This document shows positions 1-12,075 of a stretch of 64,000 nucleotides of DNA, in pieces. The first letter of the stretch is position 1. Every line of letters begins with the position of its first letter. Position numbers and translations under genes: made by a program. The stretch comes from Glandiceps talaboti (taxonomy: Eukaryota; Hemichordata; Enteropneusta; Spengelidae). Below the pieces are notes generated by a model. It saw nothing but the letters and a program-made list of their open reading frames with translations. It was not told the DNA's origin and made no database searches. The stretch lies in the NCBI RefSeq assembly GCF_964340395.1, contig NC_135549.1:1054501-1118500 (forward strand), written 5' to 3'.

Positions 1-370
1 CTGACCTTGATGAAAACTTTCAAGCTCAATGGCCAAGGTCTTAAAAGAAAGCTCACATTTGATAATATGGGATTATAGGCACTTAAATGGCATCACTACA
101 TATTGCACCTCCAAGGTTATGATGCATATTATGAAATTTAACAACAAATATGGCCACCATTTGGCCATATTTGATTTAGTCGCAAAACAGTGACATGCAT
201 TTGTTTCATATAGCATATAACCTTTGTGCCAGGTTTGGTTGAAATTGGTTGGTGCATGCCAGAGATATGAGGATGAATGCATTTACAAAAAATATGGCCA
301 CTGTTCAGCCATATTTAATTTGGTTGCAATACAAAGGGACATGCATATGTCTAACATAACAAAATTTAAG
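1..370 (+). repeat. Dispersed repeat family B, two modules
   Basis: The modules contain ATATGGCCACCATTTGGCC, GTCGCAAAACAGTGACATGC and CTTTGTGCCAGGTTTGG. The second copy starts at about 290 (TATGGCCACTGTTCAGCC). Related sequence occurs at 61270-61880 and, inverted, at 25240-25380. The left edge lies outside the window. Confidence 0.65.
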
Positions 371-2034
371 TTTTAATATATGAGAAAAATAGTTTTCTTT
401 AAATTTCATCTAACATATTCGGTTAAGTCTTAATGAAAAATTAGTCTTTTTCCTAAATATTTGCTGAATACTTTAATCCTTAGTATTCTTTAAACCTTAT
501 AAATAGTCACATTTTTGGGGGACAGACAGGTATATATTTCATATCATGAATGTTGTATTATTTGGTGAGCATTTTATATCAATTGCATGTTGGAACTTGA
601 TTACTTTTACTGTAAGTTGGTGAGAGGTCATATGTCATCAGTTTAAAGTAGGGAAGGGCAGTTACTTTTAACTGGGTGGTTTTTCAAAAGTAGAACTTCA
701 GTATTCTTGATTGTTGTTACTCATGTGCCACTGACCTATACCAACGTGACAAATATTATACTTATATCATGGTGTACCTAATATGGAAATAATTACCTGC
801 AGTTATGACCCTTTCCCACCCACTCACATTAAATTGATGAACCTCCCCAACCCACCCACTTTAAAGTGAAAACAGCCTCACCCATCAACTTTAAAGTGAT
901 GACTTTCAACACACGACCTCTCTCCAAAATAAACTACATGTATGTGAAAGGCAGTAATTAAAAAAATTAAGAATTATAAGTGAATCATGTGAATGATTAT
1001 ACTGAGTAAAACATGTTTTTGTTGTTATGACATGAATTTGAATAGTTTGTTATAAAATACATCTCTACATGGCAGGGTATTAATTTACAGTAACTCTGAT
1101 ATCTGGTTATGTGATCTGCCTTTGTTGTGGTGGGTTAGTAGGCTTTGGTTCTGTTTTCTTGTTGTTGTATTTCTTCCATGTCTGTTAACCTGTGCACTTG
1201 TAGTTATCGTGCTCAGTTGCTCTGGTTGAAACATCCTAATCTGTTGTTTTGACGTACTCAGAGCTGTCTGAGTCTGTATATAGACTCCTCCTGTGGTGCT
1301 TTCAACATCTTCAGTGAACATAAACATCCGCTAAGTCCTTTTATGATCTTTCAGAGGATTTCCACTGGAGGAACAGACTCAAAGTGACATGAAAGTGTTA
1401 TTTTTATGCCGATAAAATTGTCTGAATAACTTTTTGTTTGAAACTACAAGAACTAAGTTTGAATGACTGGACATGTGTGAATTGACCTCACTTGACAATT
1501 TAGTGCTGAGTATGCGTGGACTAAACCTATAGTGTAATTACACTTTATGACACATTTTAAACAAATGAATTTTACACACATATCCTGAAAGCTTTACTAC
1601 CGCTTGACTATTAATATTCCATTTGTCTTTGAAGACCTAGCTTTCAACTTGTACTGTTCCCACTGAGCTTTATGATGTCAAGTACATGTAAATGATTCAA
1701 TATGTGATAAACAAAGTCGGTGATGGCCTTGGCAAGTCATCATAATATTAAATGTAATTGACAAATTTTAGGGCCATTAATTGCATTTTAATAGTCTAAG
1801 TTACATGTATATTATAACATATTGACACAGCAAGACTATTTTGAAGAGAGATATTTTTGGCATCCCATGTATGTACTTTCTAGGGACTATTAATTTAGAT
1901 CAGTTATTTCCAATGTTTATACAGACATCATCTACACTGTATAGGCATAACAAATAATTTCCTTCACATTTCTATTTGCCATATTATACCCATGATATAT
2001 AAAGTATAAATATTCACATATTTTGTGTCTGTTG
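371..2034. other. Non-coding, AT-rich
   Basis: Apart from the unidentified frame at 1085-1327 I see no gene, RNA or structured repeat. Confidence 0.5.
1085..1327 (-). CDS. Unidentified 80-codon open frame, possible exon
   Basis: The minus strand has an ATG-to-TAA frame of 80 codons. Its product is hydrophilic and rich in Gln, Thr and Ser: it begins MFMFTEDVESTTGGVY and ends NQISELL. The composition looks more like real coding sequence than the AT-rich, Phe/Ile/Cys-rich frames elsewhere in the window, and the frame is not built from a tandem repeat. A stop (TAG) lies just before the first ATG. The sequence in front of that is not a convincing pyrimidine tract, so a spliced acceptor is doubtful. 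I recognise no domain. It does not resemble the C-terminus of SENP8. It may be a terminal exon of another gene, or chance. Confidence 0.2.
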   Translation of the reverse strand: MFMFTEDVESTTGGVYIQTQTALSTSKQQIRMFQPEQLSTITTSAQVNRHGRNTTTRKQNQSLLTHHNKGRSHNQISELL

Positions 2035-2460
2035 TGATTCAATTTTGACCAGAACAACATTTTTTTCATTATTCAGAATATATATAACCTACGAGTAAAC
2101 ATTAAAATATCACCTGTCAGCTTTGGTTTGATTTTTACCAGAACAACATTTTTACCAATGTCAAACAGATGTTATTATCTAATTAGTTCACTGGGCAGGA
2201 CATAAAATAAAAGACACCATGTAATAATAAACTATTAAAGCCTGGACAAAACTTCATATTTTAATTACCTAGAATATATAATCTATTAAAGAGTAAACAT
2301 TGACCAGAACAAAATTTTTGTCAATGTTGAATTACAAACAGTCTACAGGGTATGTCAAAGAATTAAAAGACAACATCTAAACCAAAAAAATGGACATAAA
2401 CCTCATATTTTCATTACCAATAATATATAACCTAAAAATTCAAATATTTCATGTTAGTTT
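2035..2460 (+). repeat. Old, diverged repeat of about 170 bp flanking the 42-bp array
   Basis: Blocks with GACCAGAACAACATTTTT, ACTGGGCAGGACATAAAAT and TTCATATTTTAATTACC recur at about 2045, 2130 and 2300. Another diverged copy follows the 42-bp array at about 3075-3330. The 42-bp unit is part of this longer repeat. Confidence 0.55.
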
Positions 2461-2468
2461 GGTTTGCA

Positions 2469-3074
2469 TTACCAGACATCATCTAACTTGTCTACTGGGC
2501 AGGAGAGAAATCTAATGACAACATCTAACTTGTCTACTGGGCAGGAGAGAAATTACCAGACACCATCTAACCTGTCTACTGGGCAGGAGAGAAAACACCA
2601 GACACCATCTAACTTGTCTACTGGGCAGGAGAGAAATTACCAGACACCATCTAACCTGTCTACTGGGCAGGAGAGAAATTACCAGACACCATCTAACCTG
2701 TCTACTGGGCAGGAGAGAAATTACCAGACATCACCTAACTTGTCTACTGGGCAGGAGAGAAATTACCAGACATAACTTAACTTGTCTACTGGGCAGGAGA
2801 GAAATTTAATGACATCACCTAACTTGTCTACTTGGCAGGAGAGAAATTACCAGACATCATCTAACTTGTCTACTGGGCAGGAGAGGAATTACCAGACATC
2901 ACCTAACTTGTCTACTGGGCAGTAGAGAAATTAACAGACACCATCTAACTTGTCTACTGGGCAGGAGAGAAATTACCAGACACCATTTAACTTGTCTACT
3001 GGGCAGGAGAGAAATTACCAGACATCATCTAACTTGTCTACTGGGCAGGAGAGAAATCTAATGACATCATCTAA
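2469..3074 (+). repeat. 42-bp minisatellite, about 14 copies
   Basis: The unit contains TAACTTGTCTACTGGGCAGG and AGAGAAATTACCAGACAC. As 42 is a multiple of three, one plus-strand frame stays open over parts of the array (14-residue unit SNLSTGQERNYQTP) but is cut by stops. This is not taken as a gene. Units differ at a few bases. Confidence 0.92.
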
Positions 3075-3330
3075 ACATAGACTAAATTCAGGACAGAGAG
3101 TTCATATTGCCATTAGTCATGATGTGAATGCGAAACGCAAACAATCCAATATCTCATGTTAGTTTAATATGGTTTGATTCTTATCAAAACAACATTTTGC
3201 CAATGTATACAGACAGCATGAGATATGATGCAATTGGATACAACCAGTCAACTGGATAGGTCAGAGATATAATTTTGTCATTTGTCATTTCTGTATTGTT
3301 GATATGGAAGGTAAAAGTTAACATTCTAAT

Positions 3331-5887
3331 ATCTCAGATCAGCTGTGATTTAATGTTTAAGAAAATAGTATTTTCAGCAATGTACTCAGACAGTTTTGAG
3401 TACAGAGTAGAACAAGACTGTCCTAGTTATATTTGTTGTATCCACAATGTACAAATTAAAATACCACATTCCTATGTTATCATCCCAGTTCTTATTCAAT
3501 TTCTTCCAAAATATCTGGTTAAAAAAAAAATGGACTTTTGTAAATGCTGTCAAATAGTGTAGCTCTTGCAATTGAGTAAATGTCACTATATGGGCATAAA
3601 ATCAATGATTATAGCCACATCCATGTGTTCAATACTCAATCGTCAATACCTGTTCTCTACCTGGCTGTATCCATGGATATGTTCAGAAATATTGTCTCGT
3701 AAAAGTACACATTGCACTGTGGGTTATTAACTTCGGTGCTATTCTGTTGAACTGACCCTAGAATCCTTCATGACATACCATTCCACAGGGCAAACCTTTC
3801 CTCCTCGAACAAGCATGCAGAATTGTTAATTGGCCTTTGAAACTTGCCTTACATGAACATAACATGCTTTAATTAATCTAACAAACAAAATCAAGATGAT
3901 GGGACATTTGCTGTACACATCTATCAGTAGGTGTCAGGGATCAATGTGACATGCCATCTGTTCGTGTAATGAGACACACTTTTTGACAGTTGTAATCAGC
4001 AACCTTGTGTTTAACCTACAATGCTGAAGGGTTCATAATACTCTATATGTTACATGTGAGATTTTCATCAAGTAAATGCAGCAGGGGTGGACTGTCAACC
4101 ATAATTACCTGACTTTCGTAAGTACTTTACACTATTTTCTTCAGGATAGCCAATTGCTATTACAAGAACATCAAGCAGCCCTAGCTAGTTTGCCAGTTTG
4201 TGTCTTAAAATATCTACTACGTAGGCATACAACATGATTTTCAAATGGAATTTGATAATTGTCATTAGGAAACAATATATTTGTAGTGTTTTGAACTATT
4301 CTGAATGTGAATAAACTTTTGTTAATGTAGCTAGGTTGGTATTTACAGGGCCATAGCCTGACCAAATTGCCAGGGGCCAGAACTTTGTCTTGGTGCAATC
4401 ATGCATTTAAAATTTACAAAGGTGGCTAATTTACATAATTTTGCATGCAATTTACGTTATATCCATTTTAGCGTATGCACTTACATATCGTATGTAATGT
4501 TGTATCTTTTGAAAGTAGTTGCCGAAAAGATGTCACATTGAACGTAAAAAAAAAATTTCAAATAAAAAAAATTGGATGGTACTTTTTCAAATAAGTAACA
4601 CAACAAAATAACCCTCTTCTTTACCCAACTATTTGCCCTACAGTCTGTGCAGGTACAACGAGAAGTAGAACTAATAGTTTGAACATATTTTTTTTGTCAT
4701 TCCCAAAAATGTTATAACCGTACTTTATGTCTGAATCCAAGGTGAACTCAGTGGATTCTCCTTGTCATTGTCACTATAATGAAAATTGAAGTTTGGATTT
4801 TGATGTGCAGCTCTGTTTACAAATTCAGGGATATTCTTTCCGCAGCAAATTATCACTTCAAAATGAATTGTGGAATAACACTAGTGTCAGTGCAATGAGA
4901 TAATTATATCAAACAACATTTCAAACAAAGACAACGTCGAACACAATTTAAAGTGCATCTTCAAAGAGTGGATCTTAAACTGCATACCTAATTTAACAAT
5001 TTTCAGGGCCACCAAATATTCCAAAAAGAGATCTGCCGTTTTATCAGTAAATGTTTTAATATATGGAACAAGATGTAAATTAGATCGAGCGCATCTTCGG
5101 AGTCACTGCATGCATCGGAGTCACTGCATTCACGACTTTTTCCTTTGAAGTGATACAAAATGGTATGCTTACCCTGTCTGTTTCCTGACAAATGTCAAAA
5201 TAGACTGCTGGATATAACGTCATTTTTTTTGGAGTTTCACTCTCTGACATTATTGCAACTTGCTGTCTTCAAATGAAGGAGACTTTCAAGACTACAGTTA
5301 CTCATGGAAATTGCACAGTGCATGTGCACACTTCTTTTGTACTTTCCAGCACCAAGAATTTTTTAATTTGCTACATTGCAAAAAGTTACAATTTTTAACT
5401 GGACACATTTTTATTCAAAGGTAAACCAGCACAAAATGGAGAGACATATTAGCATGGAGTAAGTAGTCACTTTTTACTTAAATTAGTGAACCATCAATTC
5501 AAAGTGCATGTGCTAGGAATTGTCACGTAAATAATGATTTCAATAATATCACTATGTATTTGAAAACTTGATTTTTTTCCTTTCTTTTTGCCTAAAGATC
5601 TTTATAGTACTGATTTACACCCCAAGGTTTTCAATCTCTATATGTTCTTTATTACCTACTTATTAAATTTTAACATTTGTACACAAAATAAAATAATACA
5701 TGTTTTGAGGTAGGTAAGAGGAGACCAGAAAAATAGCTACTTGCTAATCAAGTCTATCTCCTTAAACACTGTACATAAAATTTATAAATAAATACATGAC
5801 AAAGTATAAAGAGGGCAGTAAAAAAAACCTAAATATCTATGAAAATATATATATTGTACATCAACATGAGTTGCAGTATATTCACGT
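3331..5887. other. Non-coding, AT-rich
   Basis: Only short chance frames are present. There are several short poly-A/T runs near 4545-4575 and 5223. Confidence 0.5.
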
Positions 5888-6056
5888 CAGGTGAAGAAAA
5901 TCTTTTAGTGAGTTACGAAAGACATTCCTTGATGATTTGGACCTAACATCAAGAGGTAAGTTGTTCCAGTGTACTGTGTATGACATTGCAAATTTACCTA
6001 TTTCAGTGTTTATCCTTGGGATTGAAAGGAATGCTTCAGGTGATGTTTCAGATGCA
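5888..6056 (-). mobile_element. LINE fragment: C-terminal end of an RT-containing ORF
   Basis: On the minus strand this reads EAFLSIPRINTEIGKF, then VHWNNLPLDVR, then RNVFRNSLKDFLH. This is the hallmark C-terminal stretch of many LINE ORF2 proteins (IPRxxTxxGKxxF...WNxLPxxVR...FRxxLKxFL). Upstream RT blocks are absent, so this is a 3'-end relic. The AT-rich sequence down to about 5640 could be its 3' untranslated region, but I see no clear tail. The orientation is the same as the SENP8 exons. Confidence 0.65.
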
Positions 6057-7009
6057 GACATGATATACTAATAAGTAAAACAAGTAATGAGAATAAACGT
6101 AAATAAATGCTTAATAATTATGATGCAATTCATACCACTGTAAGCTACACATATGGATGTATGGCTGCACTATACATGTCTCCTTGCAGTAATAAAGTTA
6201 GCATTTTGTTTTTGATATCAGCTATTTGCAGAAGATATTCAAATGCAGATACAAATTGATATTCAATGTTTGTCACAGGCATTACTAAGCCAAATAAGGG
6301 GCCTTCACACAAAACATAAATGAAACTATCTTCACACTATGTTAGGTAAACTTTAACCATGTGGTTATGTAGTTAAAATAAGTAATATACGATGCATGTA
6401 CATATAAACATATATAGAAAGAAAGTAATTAAGCCATTGGATGTATGCTAACAACAACATTGTCTATACCCCAAACAGATAGATGACAAAGGAGTGAACT
6501 TTTGCTATATCTCACAGCAAGATAATAAAATATAACTGATATGCAACTTATATGGGGATGGGATATTCCATTCATGTGTAGGGACTATAAGTGGAAACAA
6601 TCATTCTAATCCTAGTACAAAAAAAAGCAGAGCACTGATTGAAGGATAAACACACTGAAAGTCAGATATTTGTATGGCCACTTTAGGTACAGATTTCATG
6701 TTGCTCTTTCTTATAGTCTAAATTTTGCTTATATACTTAAGCCATAGATGCAAGAGGTTGATTCTTGTAGAGGCTTTGATTGATTCTATACTGTCAAATA
6801 ATATTAGCAAAACCGAATGCACTAGCCAGTATAAAAAGAAGTTATTCTGACAAGAATGCAAGCAATCAGAAAAGTATAATTTATTTCTGAGCTGGTTATT
6901 CAGTCTTGGAATGCCATACTTATGTAATGAATGGAAGTTAGTTATTTCAACATGACTAGGCTAAGTTTGTCTATCAACAATATATGTCTAAGTTATCCAA
7001 GAGAAAGTA
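6057..7009. other. Non-coding, AT-rich
   Basis: Nothing recognised. Confidence 0.5.
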
Positions 7010-7400
7010 AAAAAAAAATAGCACCAATGGCATTGTAGCACACCAGTATTTACCTGTTGCTATTGGCATGGTCATGGTTGCTAGGGTCAATTGTGTCAAA
7101 ATGTTTTTAACAATAACTGCAGAATAACACTCCAAAAACATCCCCACCAAATGCCAACCCCATTCACCATGCAGTTTCAAGATATGTTTTTGACCAAAAT
7201 TGTCATTTGTAGACCTAATTTGCATATCGCTACTGGGATTATCACGCTGTCAATACAGCTTCATCTACACATGCCCAGCTAATCTGCTCGGTAGTTTTTT
7301 AATTATAGATTTTTCATCAAAAAGACACATTTTGAACACTAATTTGCATATCACTAAATGGAATCAGCATGTTATTCACAATTTTTATCCCTAATGAGGT
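7010..7400 (+). repeat. Family A modular repeat, partial copy
   Basis: It contains the start block CACCAATGGCATTGTAGCAC and one GTTGCTATTGGCATGGTC module. Two modules of the GACCTAATTTGCATATC type follow. Open frames here are incidental. Confidence 0.7.
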
Positions 7401-7893
7401 CAAGTCGATGGTCAGCATAGCCAATTTCATGTATGGGAGAGATTCACTCAAATCTGTGGTCAGCGTAGGTCAAAATGTCATGTCAATTGGGTCAAGTTGG
7501 TAATTTGAACTTTGAGGGGGGCTATGCATGAGAACAGAAATGGAAACATTAGTTCAGAGATTTTATCAAGGTACTGTTGACCTTGCCAAAATATACAAAT
7601 GCCGGGGCGATCAATTTTTGTCTTACAATTGACATTTTCCTACGAACCATCTTGACCAGTTTTCTATCGTCTTGGCTCTACACACCTGCCCATGTGCAAA
7701 TGCATTTGACCAGCTTGAATATTGAGGTTAACCTCAAGGAAACATATTTTAACGACACAGCTTTTAGGGTACAAAATACATTGTTTGCCAATGACTTGGC
7801 TGAGATTATCGAAGTAGAAAGACCGCATTTCAATGCCTGGGGTCATATGTTAGGCAACGTGCATATGGGCCATTACACATGGTCAAACAGGTC

Positions 7894-8101
7894 TTGGTCT
7901 TTAAAAATGTTACATAAATCTACTGTTTAATAGGTTTTTTAAAAGTCAGTTATCCTAATTGTCTTTGTTCTGATCTTTTGTCAGGCAATTATCAAGAGAT
8001 ATGGTAATTTGTGACATTACAAAATGTATTAAGATGGAAACAATTAATAAAATTAATTAACTAAGTTGTCACTTTGAATGAATGACCTTGAGAATTATTT
8101 C
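7894..8101 (+). repeat. 208-bp direct repeat, copy 1
   Basis: It begins TTGGTCTTTAAAAATGTTAC and ends GACCTTGAGAATTATTTC. It is followed immediately by a partial second copy and, 1 kb later, by a full third copy. Confidence 0.85.
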
Positions 8102-8177
8102 TTGGTCTTTAAAATGTTACATAAATCTACTGTTTAGTAGCTTTTTTTAAAAGTCAGTTATCCTAATTGTATATGTT
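8102..8177 (+). repeat. 208-bp direct repeat, partial copy 2
   Basis: Only the first 76 bases are present (TTGGTCTTTAAAATGTTAC to TCCTAATTGTATATGTTC). It stops abruptly where the 8178-9174 segment begins. Confidence 0.82.
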
Positions 8178-9174
8178 CCATTGTCCCAAGAGGTGGTATC
8201 TTGCCACGTAAGTGGTGCACATCTCAATCTTCGGGACCGCTAGCCATTTCCATTTTCCGCCACTTCCACCTTCAACCTCCAAGACCTTCTCGATTTGGTT
8301 GCAACAAAGAAGACCAAGTCAGTGGGTGAGGTGCTGTCATCCCCACTAGTGTTGGAAAGTCATGTAAATGGACGTCCCAAGGGTCAATGCACCTTGCCAT
8401 GTGCTCTATTTGAGATTGTTACACTTTGTTTCCACAAATGCATGGGCCTAGTTGATCAAAATCGTTGGTGGAAATTTTGCCAACGTCTAAAGATGATAGA
8501 AAACAGTCATAACTGGCATGACATTGCAAACCAAGTTGTTGCTAAGTGTTCGCACATACAATGGAAGCAAACTAAGTTGTTGGTAAGCATTCGCCCATAC
8601 AAAGGTATGCAAGCCAAGTCATTGGTAAGCATTTGCCCATACATTTATAAAGGTATGGAAGGGGACAAGTCAGTCAAAACCATTGGCAACGATCGCCATT
8701 GCTATAAACGGTCGAGTCGGTGAAAATTGTTGGTACATGAAAATGCTCCCACAATTTTTCCCCACGAGTGACAATTTTTCCTGTGTGGACGAAAGAGTGG
8801 GGGATACTGCAAGAGTGAAATTAACCTGGGAAAAAAGGTTTAACTCTGGCCGGAGGCGATTTCCTGATTGACTAACCCCCTCAAAAAACGACTCTTATGC
8901 AAATGCCGTTATATCCTAATGCAGACCTTGAGGTGTGAAAAGGGAGCCAATATGTGTTGAACGACTTAAAACAACATGAAACTGTAGACGGAACGCCAAA
9001 AATGTGATTTTTGAAATTGCTAGACCATGAACTAGAAGTGAGTGAATTTTAGTGAAAACCTTTGGCAGTCTAGCGGGTTTGAGGGTTTGAATCTAAACAC
9101 CACTAAGAATGTTCCCATCAAATTTCAACCCAATCTACTCAACTATTTTGGAATTATCAATTGTCCATGTCTTA
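8178..9174. other. About 1-kb segment bounded by direct repeats, GC-richer
   Basis: The base composition is visibly richer in C, G and CpG than the flanks (for example CTTCGGGACCGCTAGCC and CTGGCCGGAGGCGATTTCC). A three-copy tandem of about 42-48 bp lies at 8527-8657 (CAAGTTGTTGGTAAGC, TTCGCCCATACAAAGG). A 142-codon plus-strand frame at 8295-8723 covers the tandem and shows no recognisable domain. The right end includes a family A fragment. It may be an inserted element or the remains of unique DNA. Confidence 0.5.
9080..9170 (+). repeat. Family A fragment
   Basis: AATCTAAACACCACTAAGAATG and ACCCAATCTACTCAAC match the second module type of the copy at 41470-42415. Confidence 0.6.
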
Positions 9175-9387
9175 TTGGTCTTTAAAATGTTACATAAATC
9201 TACTGTTTAATAGCTTTTTTAGAAGTCAGTTATCCTAATTGTCTTTGTTCTGATCTTTTGTCAGGCAATTATCAAGAGATATGGTAATTTGTGACATTAC
9301 AAAATGTATTAAGATGGCAATAATTAATAAAATTAATTATTAAACTAAGTTGTCACTTTGAATGAATGACCTTGAGAACTATTTCAT
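9175..9387 (+). repeat. 208-bp direct repeat, copy 3
   Basis: It is a full copy starting TTGGTCTTTAAAATGTTAC, nearly identical to copy 1, placed right after the 1-kb segment. Confidence 0.85.
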
Positions 9388-10650
9388 ATCTTTATTTCAT
9401 CTAATTATTGAGATGGTATGATATTTGTTTTATGTAATGTCAACCACACATCTTCCTATCAATGACTTGTTAATGTCACAACCTCAATAAAACTCACTTT
9501 ATATAATTGGTTTTTATGACTGAATATAATGGTATACATAAGACTGCATTATTGATGGATAATGCACACTAACCAAGCACACTGTCTTATAATTGAAGTA
9601 AGTAAACCTAAAACAAGAATCTTCTGGTTCAACAACTGATATTGTTACATTTCATTGTCTAGCTTAACAAATAATTTAATAATTAAATTGCATTTCATTT
9701 TCTGGCTTCATCAAAATTTTGTTAATATAGCTACATTTCATTGTCTCATATTAAAATTTAAGTAAACATTGCTACATATTTTTTTCATAAGATACATTTA
9801 CCATTATCTTAGCAGATTACACTGTGAATGAAAAGTAAATGAAATGAATAAAAATGTAAAGGATATCTAATGAGGCACATGATCACTGAGATATATACCC
9901 TACTTATGTCATGTCTCCTTTAGTGGTGATATTCATTATAGAATTGATCCCCATGTCTTATCTTAACATATATAATGTATATTCAGATTCAGATCAATTG
10001 TCAGGGACAACATGGCAAAGTTCTGATATGGCCCTGTTGGCTGCAATATCTGAATATTCATTAAAGTGTACTTTGTTACACTGTAAACAATTTAACAGTA
10101 ATCTGCTCAGATAATGGGGGACTCAAGCACATAAAAAGTAGCACTGTTGGTGAGATTTTTGCTGAGCCAGACAACATTCTGTTTCATGTTTAATACTGGG
10201 TTTAATTGTTTGTGTAACTATAGTTTCACGATACATACACTCTCACATTCATCAACAAAATACATAACGTCATTCAAGTATACTACCCTGAAATAATAAC
10301 CATCACCAATACACCAACCATGCTAACTCAACTTACACTGGATTTCACCATACTGGAAAACATGCTGAACAAACTAGAAGAAACAGGCTAATTGCAGCTA
10401 TGAACCCCTAATTATCCATCTGTTTCTACTACTCTGCTGTCCTTGACTTCACTAATTTAAATATTGGATTATTGAAATTGAAATATTTGAACTTCCAGAG
10501 CCAACAGACAATTAATGGCTGGACCAACACATTGAACTGAACTGAATAGTTGGAATCATATCCACTTTTTCCATCCTTGGTTGTACAAGATAACAATATG
10601 ATCTAAAACATATAGATTTGACACTGATATACCAATTCATGAACAGTTAC
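9388..10650. other. Probable intron downstream of the Asp exon
   Basis: By the donor at 10650 this should be intron of the SENP8-like gene. No exon was found in it. Confidence 0.6.
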
Positions 10651-10766
10651 CTTTGACATATGAGGTTAATTTATCACTGAGTGAAGCTGCAATTTGTGAG
10701 TTACAAGTGCCTCCAGAGTCGTAATGTTCAAATGTTTCCTTTTCTCTGTAAAATACCAAGAGACTC
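10651..10766 (-). CDS. SENP8: SENP8/NEDP1-like deneddylase, internal exon with catalytic Asp
   Basis: This exon continues the protein from 32169-32277. It follows an acceptor (TTTCCTTGCAG) and ends at a GTAACT donor. It is 116 bp: one base finishing the Trp codon, 38 codons, and one base of the next codon. The peptide begins SLLVFYREKETFEHYDS and continues with GGTCNSQIAASLSDKLTSY. Joined to the previous exon it reads GGSHW-SLLVF, as expected for SENP8. The Asp of EHYDS lies 17 residues after the catalytic His, the spacing I recall for human NEDP1. The following helix (AASLSDKL) matches the family's AExL region. The catalytic Cys exon (an SYDCG-type motif) should follow at lower coordinates. 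I looked for it on the minus strand of 1-10650 and did not find it. Confidence 0.9.
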
Positions 10767-11022
10767 CTGCAAGGAAATAAGAAGATTGTGTTAAGAATTG
10801 AAATGAGTTACTGTAGGGGGGTTGTCATCTGTTTGTAAATTAGCAACCATGTCTTTGCTATATCAATCACTGTGAACGCTGTCATATCACCAGCAGTTCT
10901 GATGGTTATCAACAAATAGTGCAAATGTTGTCAGATTAGTTGCTGTGATCGTTATGTGCACACAAGTTCTTACTCTATCTTATTTTATTTTCTTTCATAA
11001 TTTGCATGATGCCACAGGTTAC

Positions 11023-11045
11023 GGGGGGGGGGGGGGGGGGGGGGG
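11023..11045 (+). repeat. Run of 23 G
   Basis: This is an uninterrupted poly-G run in AT-rich sequence. Its length may be affected by sequencing error. Confidence 0.95.
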
Positions 11046-12075
11046 TCTTTTGTAAATCATGTGAAAATTTCTGTTCAGAAATAAAATTTTGTTTGAACAT
11101 TCCTAGTTACTAGCAAGGTTTTAGTAGTGTGGGACCCGAGGCATGTACAGTATATTATGTGAATCAAGAGACTGCTGTGCTTTAACACTGAATTGCTTAT
11201 AATCTACAAATGCATGTAGCCTGGACAGGACAATGTATGCATCTACCAGGGACAAGCTTCATTACTATGCCAGTTATAATGATCATACAACACTTTCATA
11301 GGACATCACATTGTCACAATCACAGTATAATGTCACTGGGGTGTGACAATTACTATCTCCTGACAAACAAAACACAATAACTTGATAAAGGCAGGAGACA
11401 AAGTGACAGGAATAATTAATTAGCCTGCCATAATATGAGACTTCAGAGAAGGTTTGACAAATCATCAAAAAAAGGCAAATGTATACATTGCACAAATAGT
11501 CTGACTTTGACATTTGACATCAACCTCAAGGTCAAGGTGAATATACCATTTCAAAAGAATTTCAATGCAAACAACACTTGAATGGCGTCTGCATATTACA
11601 TTATCCAAGATATTGCAGAAATTGTAAATTTATAAAACGTAGACATGGCTGCTATTTGGTCCACTTTGAATAACTAAGCAAAGAGGCCAAATATGATGAT
11701 ATATTTCTTCATGTACACATTTATTGGCTATACATGTGTTTGCCATACTTAAGTTGTATTAAAATCTGTAAAAGTATGGATTTGAGGAATTACTCTGAGG
11801 TGCTTGTATTAATGGGGGTCTGATTATTTGTACATGTACTTTCTTGTAGGCATTTAACAATAATCACTGTACATTTGAAGGACCCAATCACACAGTGATA
11901 AATTAAACTACTTAGCAATAACCTTTTAAAAGTGAACTATTAAAAGTAATACTACATAATAAATGTTAAGTGTATAACAAGCTGATATTATTTATTACCA
12001 TGAATAATAGTCAAAGGTCTGATTAACACATAAAGCTTTGTGCGTACTTGGAATGCCAGCTACTTTGAGAGATGT

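Noticed and set aside
8295-8723. 142-codon plus-strand frame as a gene
   Set aside because: It includes a short tandem repeat, has no recognised domain, and no splice or promoter support. Kept only as part of the odd segment.
8099-9400. LTR retrotransposon bounded by the 208-bp direct repeats
   Set aside because: The inner segment is only 1 kb, there is no primer-binding site or pol motif, and copy 2 is an adjacent partial tandem copy, which points to an older tandem array.
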